A DNA stretch of 49,191 nt from Arenibaculum pallidiluteum. GTDB lineage: Bacteria; Pseudomonadota; Alphaproteobacteria; Azospirillales; Azospirillaceae. Positions 33,702 through 46,176 of this stretch are shown in pieces. The stretch spans positions 1 through 49,191 of the forward strand of contig NZ_JAFIQU010000018.1 of NCBI RefSeq assembly GCF_017355985.1, written 5' to 3'. The notes below the pieces were generated by a model. It did not search any database. It was not told the DNA's origin and saw only the letters and a list, made by a program, of their open reading frames with translations. The position numbers and the translations under genes are program-made. Positions within the stretch are counted from its first letter, which is position 1. Each line of letters begins with the position of its first letter.

Positions 33702-33714
33702 CAATCACATACAT
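33695..33714. promoter_or_regulatory. Operator-like inverted repeat 2 over the -10 region
   Basis: ATGTAT (33695-33700) and ATACAT (33709-33714) form an inverted repeat across eight bases, sharing the GTAT/ATAC half-site with palindrome 1. A TetR dimer at either site would block the promoter. Confidence 0.5.
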
Positions 33715-33800
33715 ACAGCGGAGCCGCCGGGCGGTGGACCGCTGGAAGTTGCCAGGAGCCTCGAAGCCTCGAACACGACATCAACACCAGGAGAGATCAT

Positions 33801-33968
33801 ATGGCCTGCCCGCAGCCGAGTTTGGACGACCTGCTTCACGATCCGCTGATCCGGATGGTGATGACGCGCGACGGAGTGGAGCCCGATTCCCTGCGGGAGC
33901 TCCTGCAGAAGGTGAAGCTCGGGATCACGCCCGCCAGAAGCCTGGGCTTAGAAGCACGAGCATTGTGA
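33801..33968 (+). CDS. Small conserved-looking protein of 55 residues, function unknown
   Basis: ATG at 33801 follows GGAGAG at good spacing and a consensus promoter. The protein begins MACPQPSLDDLLHDPLIRMV, followed by MTRDGVEPDSLRELLQKVK. The DDLLxDPLIRxVMxxDGV...LRxLLxxV pattern recalls short uncharacterised alphaproteobacterial proteins of 55-65 residues that I know only as hypothetical. No signal peptide or transmembrane segment. The last 15 codons overlap the 3' end of trkH on the other strand. Divergent from tetR, which probably represses it. Confidence 0.65.
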   Translation: MACPQPSLDDLLHDPLIRMVMTRDGVEPDSLRELLQKVKLGITPARSLGLEARAL

Positions 33969-35379
33969 AGAACTCGAGCCGGCCCAGCAGCATGGCCAGC
34001 GATAGCAGCCACTTCGCCCCGTCCGGCAACGTCGAGAAGTTGCCGGCGGGGCCGATGATGGCGCCCAGGCCCGGGCCGACATTGGCATAGGCGGTGGCGG
34101 AGCCGGACACGGCCGTCACCAGGTCCAGACCGTAGGCCGTCAGGCCGAGCGCCGTTAGAAGCAGCAGCGCGCCGAACACGAAGCCGAAGCTCATCACCGA
34201 GATCATCACCTCGGCGTTCACGGGCTTGTCCTGATAGGTCAGCGGGATCACGCGGTTGGGGCTGAACTGCCGCTGGATCTGGGCGCGCAGCACCATGAAC
34301 AAGATCTCGAACCGGAAGATCTTGATCCCGCCGGCAGTCGATCCGGTGCAGCCCCCCACGACGGTCAGGATCAGGAAGGCGCCCGACGACAGCGGGCCCC
34401 AGAGCGTGTAGTCGATGCTCGCGAACCCGGTGGTGGTCACGACGGACACCACGTTGAAGGCCGCATGGCGCAGCGCGGCCTCGCCGGTCAGGGTGCCCGT
34501 CAGGGAGAGCCAGACTGCCAGCCCCAGCGTGACAACCGTCAGGAAGATCAGGTACCAGCGGATCTGGCTGTCGCGGTGGATCGCCCCGTAGTCGCCCTTG
34601 GCGAAGCTGATCAGGCGGACCAGCGGCATGCCTCCGACCACCATGGCCAGCACCACGATCCAGTGCAGCCAGGGCTCGTTGAAATGCCCCATCGACGCGT
34701 CGTAGTTGGAGAAGCCGCCGGTCGAGATCGCCGCCATGGTGTGGCAGATCGCGTCGAACACGCTCATGCCCCCCAGCGCGAGAAGGGCGCTGAAGAAAAC
34801 CGTCAGGACGATGTAGGTCCATCCGATGGCGGCCGCGATGTCGCCCGCGCGCGGTAGAACCTTGTCCGACCGGTCCGAGGATTCCGAGCGGAAGAGCTGC
34901 ATGCCGCCGACCCTCAGGAAGGGAAGGATCGCGATGCCCATGCCGATGATCCCGATCCCGCCCAGCCACTGGGTCAGGGCGCGCCACAGCAGGAGCCCGG
35001 GCGGCAGCGAATCGAGGCCGGTGATCACCGTCGAGCCGGTGGTGGTGAGCCCCGAGACGCTTTCGAAGAAGGCGTCGGCGACCGAGAGGTTCGCCATGCC
35101 GAAGGCGAAAGGCAGCGCCGCGAAGACGCTGACCAGGATCCAGGCGAGGCTGGTCAGCAGGAACAGCTGGCGCGTGTTGAAGGCTCGTCCCGGGGTCCAG
35201 TTGGTCAGAACCAGGACCACGGCGAAGAACAGGGTGAGCATGGCCGAGGTGCCGAATACGACCCAGTCGCCGTGTCCGGCGGCGATGTCCACCACCATGG
35301 GGGCGAGCATCGATATCGCCAGAACGGCGAGGATCCATCCGGCGACGTAAAGGACCGGGCGCGTGTCGAGAGCCAGCAT
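33925..35379 (-). CDS. trkH: TrkH family potassium uptake channel
   Basis: K+-translocating membrane subunit of 484 residues, full length for TrkH. Four pore loops are visible: SGLTTTGSTVI (about 115), AISTGGFSNYD (about 218), VSVVTTTGFASIDY (about 315) and ANVGPGLGAIIGPAG (about 435), whose central glycines make the selectivity filter. LTQWLGGIGIIGMGIAILPFL and GCTGSTAGGIKIFRFEI are further family marks. The regulatory TrkA partner is not in the window. It lies 69 bases downstream of ppk2 on the same strand and may be cotranscribed. The 3' end overlaps the small gene at 33801 by 44 bases. Confidence 0.95.
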   Translation of the reverse strand: MLALDTRPVLYVAGWILAVLAISMLAPMVVDIAAGHGDWVVFGTSAMLTLFFAVVLVLTNWTPGRAFNTRQLFLLTSLAWILVSVFAALPFAFGMANLSVADAFFESVSGLTTTGSTVITGLDSLPPGLLLWRALTQWLGGIGIIGMGIAILPFLRVGGMQLFRSESSDRSDKVLPRAGDIAAAIGWTYIVLTVFFSALLALGGMSVFDAICHTMAAISTGGFSNYDASMGHFNEPWLHWIVVLAMVVGGMPLVRLISFAKGDYGAIHRDSQIRWYLIFLTVVTLGLAVWLSLTGTLTGEAALRHAAFNVVSVVTTTGFASIDYTLWGPLSSGAFLILTVVGGCTGSTAGGIKIFRFEILFMVLRAQIQRQFSPNRVIPLTYQDKPVNAEVMISVMSFGFVFGALLLLTALGLTAYGLDLVTAVSGSATAYANVGPGLGAIIGPAGNFSTLPDGAKWLLSLAMLLGRLEFFTMLVLLSPGFWRA

Positions 35380-35448
35380 TTCTCGGAGGGGTCAGACCGT
35401 GCGGCAATGCAACACGAACCCGCACGCCTGTAAAGCGTGCCGGGACGC

Positions 35449-36276
35449 TCACCCGTCGTAGGGAATCCGAATCCCCAGCAGCTCGGCCGCGGCCGCCTGG
35501 AGCCCCGGATCTACCGGTGGCGGCATGATCGTCACCCCCTCCGACAGGGCTTCGGTCACGATCTCGAGGCAGCGGACCCGGGCATGCCACTTGCTGTCGG
35601 CCGGGATGGCGTGCCAGGGCGCGATAGTGGTTGCGGTGCGGTCGAACATGTCCTCGGCCGCTTGCACGTAGTCGTCCCATTTGGCGCGGTTGCGCAGGTC
35701 CTCCTCGGTGAGCTTCCAGCGCTTGTACGGGTTCGTCAGGCGCTCGCGGAAGCGTTCGAGCTGCTCCTCAGGCGTGATGTGCAGGAACAGCTTCACGATG
35801 CGTGCCCCGTCGTCGATCAGGAGTCGCTCGAACTCGTTGATCTCGTCGTAGGCCCGCTTCCATTCCGCGGGCTTGGCGAACCCCTCGACCCGCTCGACGA
35901 GCACCCGGCCGTACCAGGACCGGTCGAAGACCGCGAAGGTGCCGGGCTCTGGAAGGCGCTGCCAGAAGCGCCAGAGATAGTGGCGTCCCTGCTCGGCCGC
36001 GCTGGGGGCCGCGATCGGCCAGACATGGAAGCCGCGCGGGTCCAGCAGCTCGGTCATGCGGCGGATTGCGCCGCCCTTGCCGCCGGCATCCCACCCCTCG
36101 AACACGATCACGGCCCGGCGCTTCTCGTGCCAATAGGTCTGCTGGATCCGCATCAGCAGAGTCTGCAGCTTCTTCAGGCGTGCCTCGTAGGCCGACTTGT
36201 TCTCGAAGGCCGCGGCGGAAGGAAGCTTGTCCAGGCGGATTTTCGTCTTCGCAGGTTTGATCTCGGTGCGTGCCAT
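35449..36276 (-). CDS. ppk2: PPK2 family polyphosphate kinase
   Basis: A 275-residue cytosolic phosphotransferase using polyphosphate to phosphorylate nucleotides (or the reverse). Walker A is FEGWDAGGKGGAIRR (G61-G69); the lid/Walker B region has FAVFDRSWYGRVLVERVEGF (D118); FLHITPEEQLERFRERLTNPYKRWKLTEED is the conserved C-terminal half. One-domain length suggests class I or III (NDP- or AMP/ADP-using), which I cannot separate by eye. Start MARTEIKPAKTKI follows CCGGAG. Upstream gene of trkH; divergent from the GlgE-type gene. Confidence 0.93.
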   Translation of the reverse strand: MARTEIKPAKTKIRLDKLPSAAAFENKSAYEARLKKLQTLLMRIQQTYWHEKRRAVIVFEGWDAGGKGGAIRRMTELLDPRGFHVWPIAAPSAAEQGRHYLWRFWQRLPEPGTFAVFDRSWYGRVLVERVEGFAKPAEWKRAYDEINEFERLLIDDGARIVKLFLHITPEEQLERFRERLTNPYKRWKLTEEDLRNRAKWDDYVQAAEDMFDRTATTIAPWHAIPADSKWHARVRCLEIVTEALSEGVTIMPPPVDPGLQAAAAELLGIRIPYDG

Positions 36277-36396
36277 GGGTGCTCCGGGTGGGAACTCGGG
36301 GTCGGGCGCCCCGGTTGAGCCAGCGGCGGGACGGGAATCAGTTCGTCCCATGATCCCCCGAGCCGCGACGATATCAACCGTGACGAGGCCCAGGAC
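36277..36396. promoter_or_regulatory. Divergent intergenic region (ppk2 / glgE fusion)
   Basis: About 120 bases separate two divergent starts, presumably holding both promoters. I see no clear hexamers or palindrome. Confidence 0.3.
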
Positions 36397-39729
<3,333 letters not shown>

Positions 39730-39734
39730 GCGCC

Positions 39735-39768
39735 AGGCGGGCCGCCCCGGCCGCGGGGCGGCCCGCCT
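39735..39768. terminator. Bidirectional terminator hairpin (glgE fusion / MCP)
   Basis: A perfect 14-bp stem has arms 39735-39748 and 39755-39768 and loop GGCCGC. It begins six bases after the + strand stop and lies 42 bases past the end of the convergent MCP gene. Confidence 0.65.
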
Positions 39769-39810
39769 ATTCTCAAGGTGGGTCCTCGGGGCGGGCCCTC
39801 GGGCAGCCGG

Positions 39811-41376
39811 TCAGGCAGCCCGGACGCTGCGCAGGAAGGCCGAGACCTCCTCGTTGAGCGTGGTCGCCTGCATCGAGAGCTTGCGTGACGTCTCCAGGAC
39901 CGCCCAGGCGGCCTTGCCGCTCTCGCCGGCCGCCTCGTTCACGCCCGCGATGTTCGCAGCAACCTCCTGGGTGCCGCCAGCCGCCTGCTGGACGTTGCGG
40001 CTGATCTCCTTGGTCGCGGCGCCCTGCTCCTCGACGGCCGAGGCGATGGTGGTGGCGATCTCGTTCACGCGCTCGATCACGCCGGCAACGCCATGGATCT
40101 CGGTCACAGCCTCGCGCGTCACCGACTGGACGGCCGCGACCTGGGCCGCAATTTCCTCGGTCGCCTTGGCCGTCTGGTTCGCCAGGGCCTTGACCTCGCT
40201 GGCCACCACCGCGAAGCCCTTGCCGGCCTCGCCGGCCCGTGCCGCCTCGATCGTCGCGTTCAGGGCGAGCAGGTTGGTCTGGCCGGCAATGGAGTTGATC
40301 AGCTCGACCACGGCGCCGATCTTCTGCACCGTGTCCGCGAGGCTCGCCACCTTGTCGTTCGCCTTGTGCGCGAGCCCGACCGCCTCGCCTGCGATGCGGC
40401 TGGAATCCAGGACCTGCCGGCTGATCTCGTCGATCGAACCCGACAGCTCCTCCGACGCGGCGGCGACGGTCTGGACATTGGCCGAGGTCTGCTCGGTCGC
40501 GGCGGCCACGGTGCCGGCGAGTTTGTTGGTGCGATCGGCCGCCCGCGTCATCTCCTGGGCCTGGAGCTCCATGTCGGAGGTCTCCGCCATCACCGTGTCC
40601 ATCAGGCTGCCGACCGCCTGCTCGAACCCGTCGGCGAGGGCCACCATGGCAAGGCGTTTCTCCTCCTCCGTGCGCCTGGCGGCTGCCTCGTGCTCGGCCT
40701 CGAGGCGCTGCTTGGCCGCGGCGTTGTCCTTGAAGACCTGGACGGCTCGCGCCATGGCGCCGACCTCGTCGGTCCGTTCCAGTGCGGGGATCTCGGTGCC
40801 GAGCTCGCCGCCGCTCAGCCGGATCATGGCAGCGGTCATCCGCGAGATCGGGCGGATCACGCTCCTGAGCACGAGATAGAGGAAGCTCGCCACCATCGCG
40901 AGGACGACGCCGCCAGCGCAGAGCGTCCACAGCGCCTCGGTTCGCGCCGCCGCCTCGGACCGGGCAGAGGAGACCCACAGCTCGATGGCGCCGATCCGTT
41001 TCGCCGTGCCCTGCTCGGAATGGGTGATATCGCGCTTAGCCGAGAGGCCCGGGCCCGGGGTCTCGCTTCCGCCGCGCGCGAAGACGGTCCCATCCTCCCC
41101 GGTGATCAACACCGACAGGAAGTCGGGGTCCGCCGCCAGGGCCCGCAGCGTTCCCTCGGCCAGGTCGGGGCTCAGGTTCCACAAGGCTTCCTGAAGGCTT
41201 TCCGAAGCGATGGCAACAGTCAGCCGCGCCTTTTCCTCGAGCGCCTGGCGCGCCCTCGTCATGTTCGCCTCGGCGATCAGGAGGGTGAGGCCGGCCGCGA
41301 TCAGCGCCAGCATGATCACCAGCGGCGCCAGTGCCCGGCGCATGAGGTTGGCGGCGAAGTATCTGAGGATTGGCAT
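39811..41376 (-). CDS. Methyl-accepting chemotaxis protein
   Basis: Transmembrane receptor of 521 residues. TM1 about 12-36 ([22 protein letters not shown]), periplasmic sensor about 37-145, TM2 about 147-171 ([19 protein letters not shown]), HAMP about 172-225, then the signalling coiled coil with tip [43 protein letters not shown]. It ends [13 protein letters not shown], a tail without a pentapeptide tether. Start [12 protein letters not shown] follows AAGGACC; the longer frame start is rejected. It lies 149 bases downstream of a lone binding protein on the same strand, a possible ligand-delivering partner. Which CheA it uses is unknown. Confidence 0.93.
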   Translation of the reverse strand: MPILRYFAANLMRRALAPLVIMLALIAAGLTLLIAEANMTRARQALEEKARLTVAIASESLQEALWNLSPDLAEGTLRALAADPDFLSVLITGEDGTVFARGGSETPGPGLSAKRDITHSEQGTAKRIGAIELWVSSARSEAAARTEALWTLCAGGVVLAMVASFLYLVLRSVIRPISRMTAAMIRLSGGELGTEIPALERTDEVGAMARAVQVFKDNAAAKQRLEAEHEAAARRTEEEKRLAMVALADGFEQAVGSLMDTVMAETSDMELQAQEMTRAADRTNKLAGTVAAATEQTSANVQTVAAASEELSGSIDEISRQVLDSSRIAGEAVGLAHKANDKVASLADTVQKIGAVVELINSIAGQTNLLALNATIEAARAGEAGKGFAVVASEVKALANQTAKATEEIAAQVAAVQSVTREAVTEIHGVAGVIERVNEIATTIASAVEEQGAATKEISRNVQQAAGGTQEVAANIAGVNEAAGESGKAAWAVLETSRKLSMQATTLNEEVSAFLRSVRAA

Positions 41377-41525
41377 TCCGGGAGGTCCTTCGGGCGGGGC
41401 TTTGCCGGCGCGATCGGGTGTGAGTTTGGGCAGGCATGTCCCCGGGGGACGATTCCGCCGGGGAGCGGAGCGCTGGGTGCGGCTCGAGGTCCTCGGCGGA
41501 ACCCCGGGCCGCTCCCAGCCCATGG

Positions 41526-42305
41526 TTACTCCACGTACTTCGCCGCCAGCTCGGCGCCCTTCGCGGTGCGGTTCCTGGCCAGGGATGCCCAGAACTTCTT
41601 CACGAGCTCGGGGTCGCTCGCCATGCGCTGGTGGCTGAAGATCACGAAATAGCTCTTCGTCACGATGGGTGGGGTCACCTTCTCGAGGGTTGCCAGCTCC
41701 GGCTTCTTCAGGAGCTCGTCGGCGGTGACCTCCTGGGCGGCGACGGCATCGATCCGGCCGGCCTTGAGCATCGTCAGGTCCTGGGTGGTCGAGGCGCTCT
41801 CGTTGACGGAGACCTCCATCTTCTTGAGGTCGCCGACGATGGAGTACCCGGCAGGAGCGTTGACGGCGCCCTTGAGGCCGGAGAAGGCCTTGCCATCCCA
41901 GCTCACCGGCGAGCCCTTCGCCCGGTAGAGCGAGTAGGAGGTGGTGCCGATCCTGAGGTCGTCGTCGGGCTCATCGCCCTTCATGGGATAGACGCCGAGC
42001 TCCAGCCGGTCCTTGCTGAAGGAGCCGCTGAAGACCGCGTCGACCTCGCCCTTCTTGAGGCTGTCGAGCGCGCGCTTCCAGGGCAGGCGGACGAGTTGGA
42101 GGTCGGCGCCGATGTCGGCCGCGGCCATCTTGACCAGCTCGACATGCATGCCGGGCTTGTTCGCGTCGATGTCCGTCGAGTTTCCGAGATAGTTCGGGAA
42201 CTGCTGCTTGTCTTCGTAGGCGATGACGAGCTTGGGTGCGGCGCTCGCTGCAACGCTTCCAAGGGCTAGTAGGCTTGCGAATGCCGCAAGAATAACTTTG
42301 TTCAT
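41526..42305 (-). CDS. Lone periplasmic solute-binding protein (family 3, amino-acid type)
   Basis: A 259-residue exported protein. Sec signal [24 protein letters not shown], then [63 protein letters not shown] and a typical [10 protein letters not shown] hinge segment. These are features of polar amino-acid/PBPb-type binding proteins. No permease or ATPase accompanies it; the next gene is an MCP. It may feed that receptor or be an orphan importer component. An AT-rich region upstream probably holds its promoter. Confidence 0.88.
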   Translation of the reverse strand: MNKVILAAFASLLALGSVAASAAPKLVIAYEDKQQFPNYLGNSTDIDANKPGMHVELVKMAAADIGADLQLVRLPWKRALDSLKKGEVDAVFSGSFSKDRLELGVYPMKGDEPDDDLRIGTTSYSLYRAKGSPVSWDGKAFSGLKGAVNAPAGYSIVGDLKKMEVSVNESASTTQDLTMLKAGRIDAVAAQEVTADELLKKPELATLEKVTPPIVTKSYFVIFSHQRMASDPELVKKFWASLARNRTAKGAELAAKYVE

Positions 42306-42554
42306 GATTGTTGGACTGCCCAGGTTTTATAGTTTCTGGTTCGGACGTGACTCCGCGGTGCGGGTTCATCTTGTCCGAAAACCCACGCCTGCCAAGTTGT
42401 GACGGATTTGTTTCTAATATATTAAAATTTTATGTTCTGGGTGGGCGTGGGGTGGATTGGCGGCCCGCCGAACCGCACGCGCGGGCCGTCGCCGGTCCTC
42501 GTCACAGCGGCTCCGGCAGCCGCCCAGGAGCGCCGGGTCGGGATCGGCCTGGGT
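42306..42554. promoter_or_regulatory. AT-rich promoter region upstream of the lone binding protein
   Basis: About 250 bases without a gene. The stretch 42405-42440 is strikingly AT-rich and contains the palindrome TAATATATTA (42415-42424), a likely -10 or up-element for minus-strand transcription. The rest toward 42554 shows nothing recognisable. Confidence 0.4.
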
Positions 42555-42866
42555 TCAGCCCTTGGTGAGCATGAGGCTGCCCTGCTTCTGGATGCGGTCT
42601 GTCACCTTTCCGGCGAGCCGCGCCAGGATCCAGGGAAGATCGACCTCGACCCGGACGGACTGGTCAAGCACCTCCATCCGCCCCGTCACGGCCTGGCCCA
42701 GGAGCCGGACCGTAAAGTCGAGCCGGTCCCCGGTCCAGCGGTCCTCGACCTGGGCGCCGAGACCGGCGAGCTGGCCACGTACCTGGCCCAGGCCGTCCTC
42801 GATCTTGGTCCTGGCGTCCTGGCGGGTCAGCTGGTGCGGCACATCGACGACGACGGGCTTGCGCAT
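42555..42866 (-). CDS. Polyhydroxyalkanoic acid system family protein
   Basis: A 103-residue protein starting MRKPVVVDVPHQLTRQDAR with GAGGAG upstream. KPVVVDVPHQLTRQDARTKIEDGLGQ, DRLDFTVRLLGQAVTGRMEVLDQSVRVEVDLPWIL and ARLAGKVTDRIQKQG are the pattern of the PHA granule region family found near PHA genes. The fold resembles a small START/SRPBCC-type barrel. Its role in granule biology is poorly known. No other pha gene is in this window. Divergent from the EamA transporter. Confidence 0.85.
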   Translation of the reverse strand: MRKPVVVDVPHQLTRQDARTKIEDGLGQVRGQLAGLGAQVEDRWTGDRLDFTVRLLGQAVTGRMEVLDQSVRVEVDLPWILARLAGKVTDRIQKQGSLMLTKG

Positions 42867-43035
42867 GACGGCTCCTCGAAGGCTCCCCTGGAGCGATCCC
42901 TGCAGGATCCAACAGGCTTGCGGGCCGGCTGCTCCCGAAGGCACGCGGATCGGCGGCCCGGTCGGACCCCGGCCGCATCCTTGCAGGGGCCTCGCCCGGG
43001 ACGGTAGAACCCCTGCACCCCTCCCGAAAGCCACA

Positions 43036-43935
43036 ATGCCCGACACCCGATCGCCCCGCTGGGCCTATCCCCTGCTGATCGTCTCGCCGGTGATGATGGT
43101 CAGCAACATGCTGGCTGCCCGCTGGGTCGCGGGCGAGATCCCTGCCGTCGCCATGGCCTTCTGGCGCTGGGCCATCACCCTGCTCGTCCTGCTGCCTTTC
43201 GTGCTGCCGCGCCTGCATGCGCATCGCCGGGCGCTGCGCCGGGAATGGCGGCCGCTCATGGCGTTGGGGGCGCTGGGGATGGGGCTGTGCGGCGCTCCGG
43301 TCTATCTCGGCGCCCAGACGATCACTGCGACGAATATCGGGCTGATCTACGCTGCGTCGCCGGTGCTGATCCTCGTCCTGGCGCGGATCTTCTGGGGCGA
43401 GCCCGTGGCCGGCCGGCAGGCCGCCGGCATCGCGCTCTGCCTACTCGGCGTGCTGGCGATCCTGGCCAAGGGCGATCCCATGGCCCTGGCGGCCCTGTCC
43501 TTCGTCGAGGGTGACCTATGGATCATCATGTCCATGCTCGCCTGGGCGCTCTATTCGGTCCTGCTGCGCTACAGCCGCAGCGATCTGCCGCTGCTGGTCC
43601 GCTTCGAGGGCATGGTCGCCGCGGGCGTCGCCTGCACCTTGCCCTTCTATCTCGCCGAGATCGCCTTGGGCCAGACGACCGGAACCGACTTGCGCACCAT
43701 CGGTGTCCTGCTGTTCCTGGCTCTGGTGCCGGGGATCGGCGCGTTCCTGGCCTACAACAGGCTGGTGGCCGTGCTCGGTCCGGCGCGCACCGGCCTGACC
43801 CTGTATCTCGGCCCGCTCTACAATGCGGGGCTCGCCTGGATGCTGCTGGACGAGGCGCCGCAGCTTCACCACCTGCTGGGAGCGGCGCTGATCCTGCCTG
43901 GCATCTTCCTGGCGACCGTCAGGCCGCGCGCCTGA
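43036..43935 (+). CDS. EamA (DMT superfamily) metabolite exporter
   Basis: A 299-residue inner-membrane protein with ten transmembrane segments arranged as two EamA halves. First half: VSPVMMVSNMLAARWVAGEIPAVAMAFWRW and TATNIGLIYAASPVLILVLARIFWGEPVAGRQAAGIALCLLGV. Second half: WIIMSMLAWALYSVLLR and LVPGIGAFLAYNRLVAVLGPARTGLTLYLGPLYNAGLAWMLLDEAPQLHHLLGAALILPGIFLA. Substrate unknown; relatives export amino acids and metabolites. Ends tail to tail with the TauE/SafE gene. Confidence 0.92.
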   Translation: MPDTRSPRWAYPLLIVSPVMMVSNMLAARWVAGEIPAVAMAFWRWAITLLVLLPFVLPRLHAHRRALRREWRPLMALGALGMGLCGAPVYLGAQTITATNIGLIYAASPVLILVLARIFWGEPVAGRQAAGIALCLLGVLAILAKGDPMALAALSFVEGDLWIIMSMLAWALYSVLLRYSRSDLPLLVRFEGMVAAGVACTLPFYLAEIALGQTTGTDLRTIGVLLFLALVPGIGAFLAYNRLVAVLGPARTGLTLYLGPLYNAGLAWMLLDEAPQLHHLLGAALILPGIFLATVRPRA

Positions 43936-43948
43936 TCCCTTGATCAGG
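43931..43948. terminator. Small hairpin containing both stop codons of convergent genes
   Basis: CCTGATCCCTTGATCAGG has 7-bp perfect arms (43931-43937, 43942-43948). The TGA of the EamA gene (43933-43935) and the complemented stop of the TauE gene (43944-43946) are both inside the stem. Confidence 0.5.
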
Positions 43949-44678
43949 AGGTGGACAGCGTCCGCAGCAGGTTCAGGACCGCCGCGGCGACCAGGAAGGC
44001 GGCGACGGCCCGCCGCCAATGCGCGGGATCGATCCGCGCGAACAGCGCGCCGCCCGCGAGCGTGCCGAGGCCGGCGAGCGGCAGAAGCCAGAGCGCGCTG
44101 ACCAGCGCCTCTGCGGGAAAGCTGCCGTCGAGAAGCCGAACGCCGATGCTCATGCTGTCGGTCATGCCAAAGAAGACGCTGACCGTGGCGCGGATCGCCG
44201 CCGGCGCCGCCCCCGAGGCCAGCAGCCAGACGACCGCCAGCGGCCCGCCCACGGCGAAGGCCGCGATCAGGGCACCGACCAGCGCGCCGATGGCCACGGC
44301 CCAGCCGCGGGTGTCCAGTCCGGCCGTCTCGACCCGCAGCAGCGTCACCGCGGCCGAGGCCAGGACCGCGAGGTTCAGCCCGACCGCGACCGCGTCGCCA
44401 GGCAAGCCCGAGACCAGCGCATAGCCGCCGAGCACGCCGAGCACGCCGCCCGCCATCAGCGGGACCGCGCGGCGCCGGTCCAGCGCGCCGAACCCGCCTT
44501 CACGCAGGATCAGCGCCGACAGCACGATCTCGATCAGCAGCACCACCGGCGTCACCTGCGCAACCGGCATCACCAGCGACAGGCCGATGGCGGCCAGGAG
44601 GGCGAAGCCGAAGCCGGTTGCCCCGCGCACCAGCCCCGCCGCGAAGACGACCGCGCCCGCAAAGAGCGAAGAGAGCAT
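43944..44678 (-). CDS. TauE/SafE family sulfite/organosulfonate exporter-like membrane protein
   Basis: A 244-residue inner-membrane protein with about eight hydrophobic segments. GLVRGATGFGFALLAAIGLSLVMP near the N-terminus is the family TauE/SafE repeat, and a second copy follows in the C-terminal half (GTLAGGALFARIDPAHWRRAVAAFLVAAAVLNLL). Members are proposed to export sulfite, sulfoacetate or other organosulfur anions. There are no sulfur genes nearby, so substrate is open. AAGGGAT precedes the start. Divergent from the polyamine-type ABC operon. Confidence 0.88.
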   Translation of the reverse strand: MLSSLFAGAVVFAAGLVRGATGFGFALLAAIGLSLVMPVAQVTPVVLLIEIVLSALILREGGFGALDRRRAVPLMAGGVLGVLGGYALVSGLPGDAVAVGLNLAVLASAAVTLLRVETAGLDTRGWAVAIGALVGALIAAFAVGGPLAVVWLLASGAAPAAIRATVSVFFGMTDSMSIGVRLLDGSFPAEALVSALWLLPLAGLGTLAGGALFARIDPAHWRRAVAAFLVAAAVLNLLRTLSTS

Positions 44679-44919
44679 GCGATATCCCTTTCGGGGCGGC
44701 GGGCCTGCAAGCGGCGTTCCGCCCGTCCGGGCCGGATCGGACAGAGGCCACGTCCAGCGCCCGGATTCGCGGCAAGCCCAGAATCTGGACAGTTCATCCC
44801 CGACATGCCGAAAGCGTGGGCGGCTGGCTTCGGCCGGAATCGCGGTGACGGGCAGGATTCAGCTCTGGTCCGCTTTCTGCATACGGCGGGAACTCATGGC
44901 GACAACACGAGGGCCGACC
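44679..44919. promoter_or_regulatory. Divergent intergenic region (tauE-like / polyamine ABC operon)
   Basis: About 240 bases between divergent genes; the promoters of both must be here. I see no distinct palindrome or hexamer pair. Confidence 0.3.
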
Positions 44920-46089
44920 ATGAGCGACGAGCGTAGGACGAACGAGACCCGTGAGACCTTGCTGGCGGCGAAGGAATTCACGCGCCGCACACTCCTGAAG
45001 GCGACCGCCGTCGCGGGCACGGCCGCAGCCATCGGGCCTTGGTACGTACGCGACGCCCTGTCCTCCTCGGGCCAGCTCAACCTCCTGAACTGGAGCGACG
45101 AGCTTCCGGAGCCCGTGATCCCCGACTTCGTCGCCAAGACCGGCATCAAGGTCAACACGACGCCCTTCTCGCAGAACGAGGAGCAGATCAACAAGCTGCA
45201 GGCGACCGGCGGCGAGGGCTTCGACCTGTGCGCGCCCACCCGCGACCGCGCCCCGCAGTTCCAGGAACTCGGCCTGCTGGCGCCGTTCGACACGAAGAAG
45301 CTGAAGCTCGATCTCCTGCTGCCCTCCATGCTGGAGGCCTCGACCAGCGTCTGGACCTGGGAGGGCGGCCTCTACCACGTGCCGCACACCTGGGGTTCGG
45401 AGGCGATCTCCTTCCGCACCGACCTGACCAAGCTCGACTACGCGACGCTGAGCTACGGGACGCTGTGGGACGAGCAGTACATGGGCAAGGTCCAGGGCCG
45501 GCCGCATTCGCTGCTGCTGGGGATCGGCCTCTGGCTCGACGCGACCGGCAAGCTTCCGTCCAACCGGATGATGGACGCCTTCAAGAACGAAGAGGCCATG
45601 GTGAAGATCTACGATCAGATCCTGAAGGTCGCGATCGAGAAGAAGAAGTGGATCAAGCAGTTCTGGGATTCCGCCGACAACACCAAGTCCGGCCTGATGG
45701 AGAACGGCGTGGTGATCGGCATGACCTGGGACGGCCCCGCGCTGAGCCTGAAGAAGGAAGGAAAGCCCGTGTCCTACATGGCCCCGCAGGAGGGCGCCAT
45801 TGCCTGGCTTGACGGCTGGTCCATGACCAAGGCCGCCAAGAACCTCGACCAGATCTACGAGTGGCTGAACTACGTCCACTCGCCCGAGGTCTCGGCCAGG
45901 ATCGCGGACGGCTCCGGCTACAACCCGGTCTCGAAAGGCGCCGACGCCTTCCTCTCGGCGACGGCGAAGAAGAATTTCCAAGAGTCCTTCCCCGGCGACG
46001 CCGTCAACAAGCTGTGGAACCGGCCGCCGGAACCCTCCTGGTTCGCCGAGCTGCGCACCCAGTACGCCGAGAAGTTCAAGGCGGCGTAG
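44920..46089 (+). CDS. Tat-exported polyamine-type ABC substrate-binding protein (PotD/PotF-like)
   Basis: A 389-residue periplasmic binding protein. The N-terminus has a twin-arginine signal (EFTRRTLLKATAVAGTAAAIGPWYV). The mature part starts QLNLLNWSDELPEPVIPDFVAKTGIKVNTTPFSQNEEQINKLQA, the PotD-type opening with the NWSD polyamine signature. GLYHVPHTWGSEAISFRTDL, GDAVNKLWNRPPEPSWFAELR and the YNPVSKGA turn are also typical. ATG 44920 follows GAGGG; an ATG at 44896 would add eight residues. First gene of the operon with ATPase and two permeases. Spermidine or putrescine is likely but not proven. Confidence 0.9.
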   Translation: MSDERRTNETRETLLAAKEFTRRTLLKATAVAGTAAAIGPWYVRDALSSSGQLNLLNWSDELPEPVIPDFVAKTGIKVNTTPFSQNEEQINKLQATGGEGFDLCAPTRDRAPQFQELGLLAPFDTKKLKLDLLLPSMLEASTSVWTWEGGLYHVPHTWGSEAISFRTDLTKLDYATLSYGTLWDEQYMGKVQGRPHSLLLGIGLWLDATGKLPSNRMMDAFKNEEAMVKIYDQILKVAIEKKKWIKQFWDSADNTKSGLMENGVVIGMTWDGPALSLKKEGKPVSYMAPQEGAIAWLDGWSMTKAAKNLDQIYEWLNYVHSPEVSARIADGSGYNPVSKGADAFLSATAKKNFQESFPGDAVNKLWNRPPEPSWFAELRTQYAEKFKAA

Positions 46090-46176
46090 CGGCGTGCCGC
46101 GCGGGCGCCCCTTGGTGGGCGCCCGCCGCTCCGCCGCGGCCGCGGCGATGTTCCCGAGATCAGGACAGGGTTCCCC

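Noticed and set aside
41461..41516. Inverted repeat GGGAGCGG/CCGCTCCC between the lone binding protein and MCP genes
   Set aside because: The loop is about 40 bases and the arms only 8 bp in very GC-rich DNA; not convincing as a terminator or operator.
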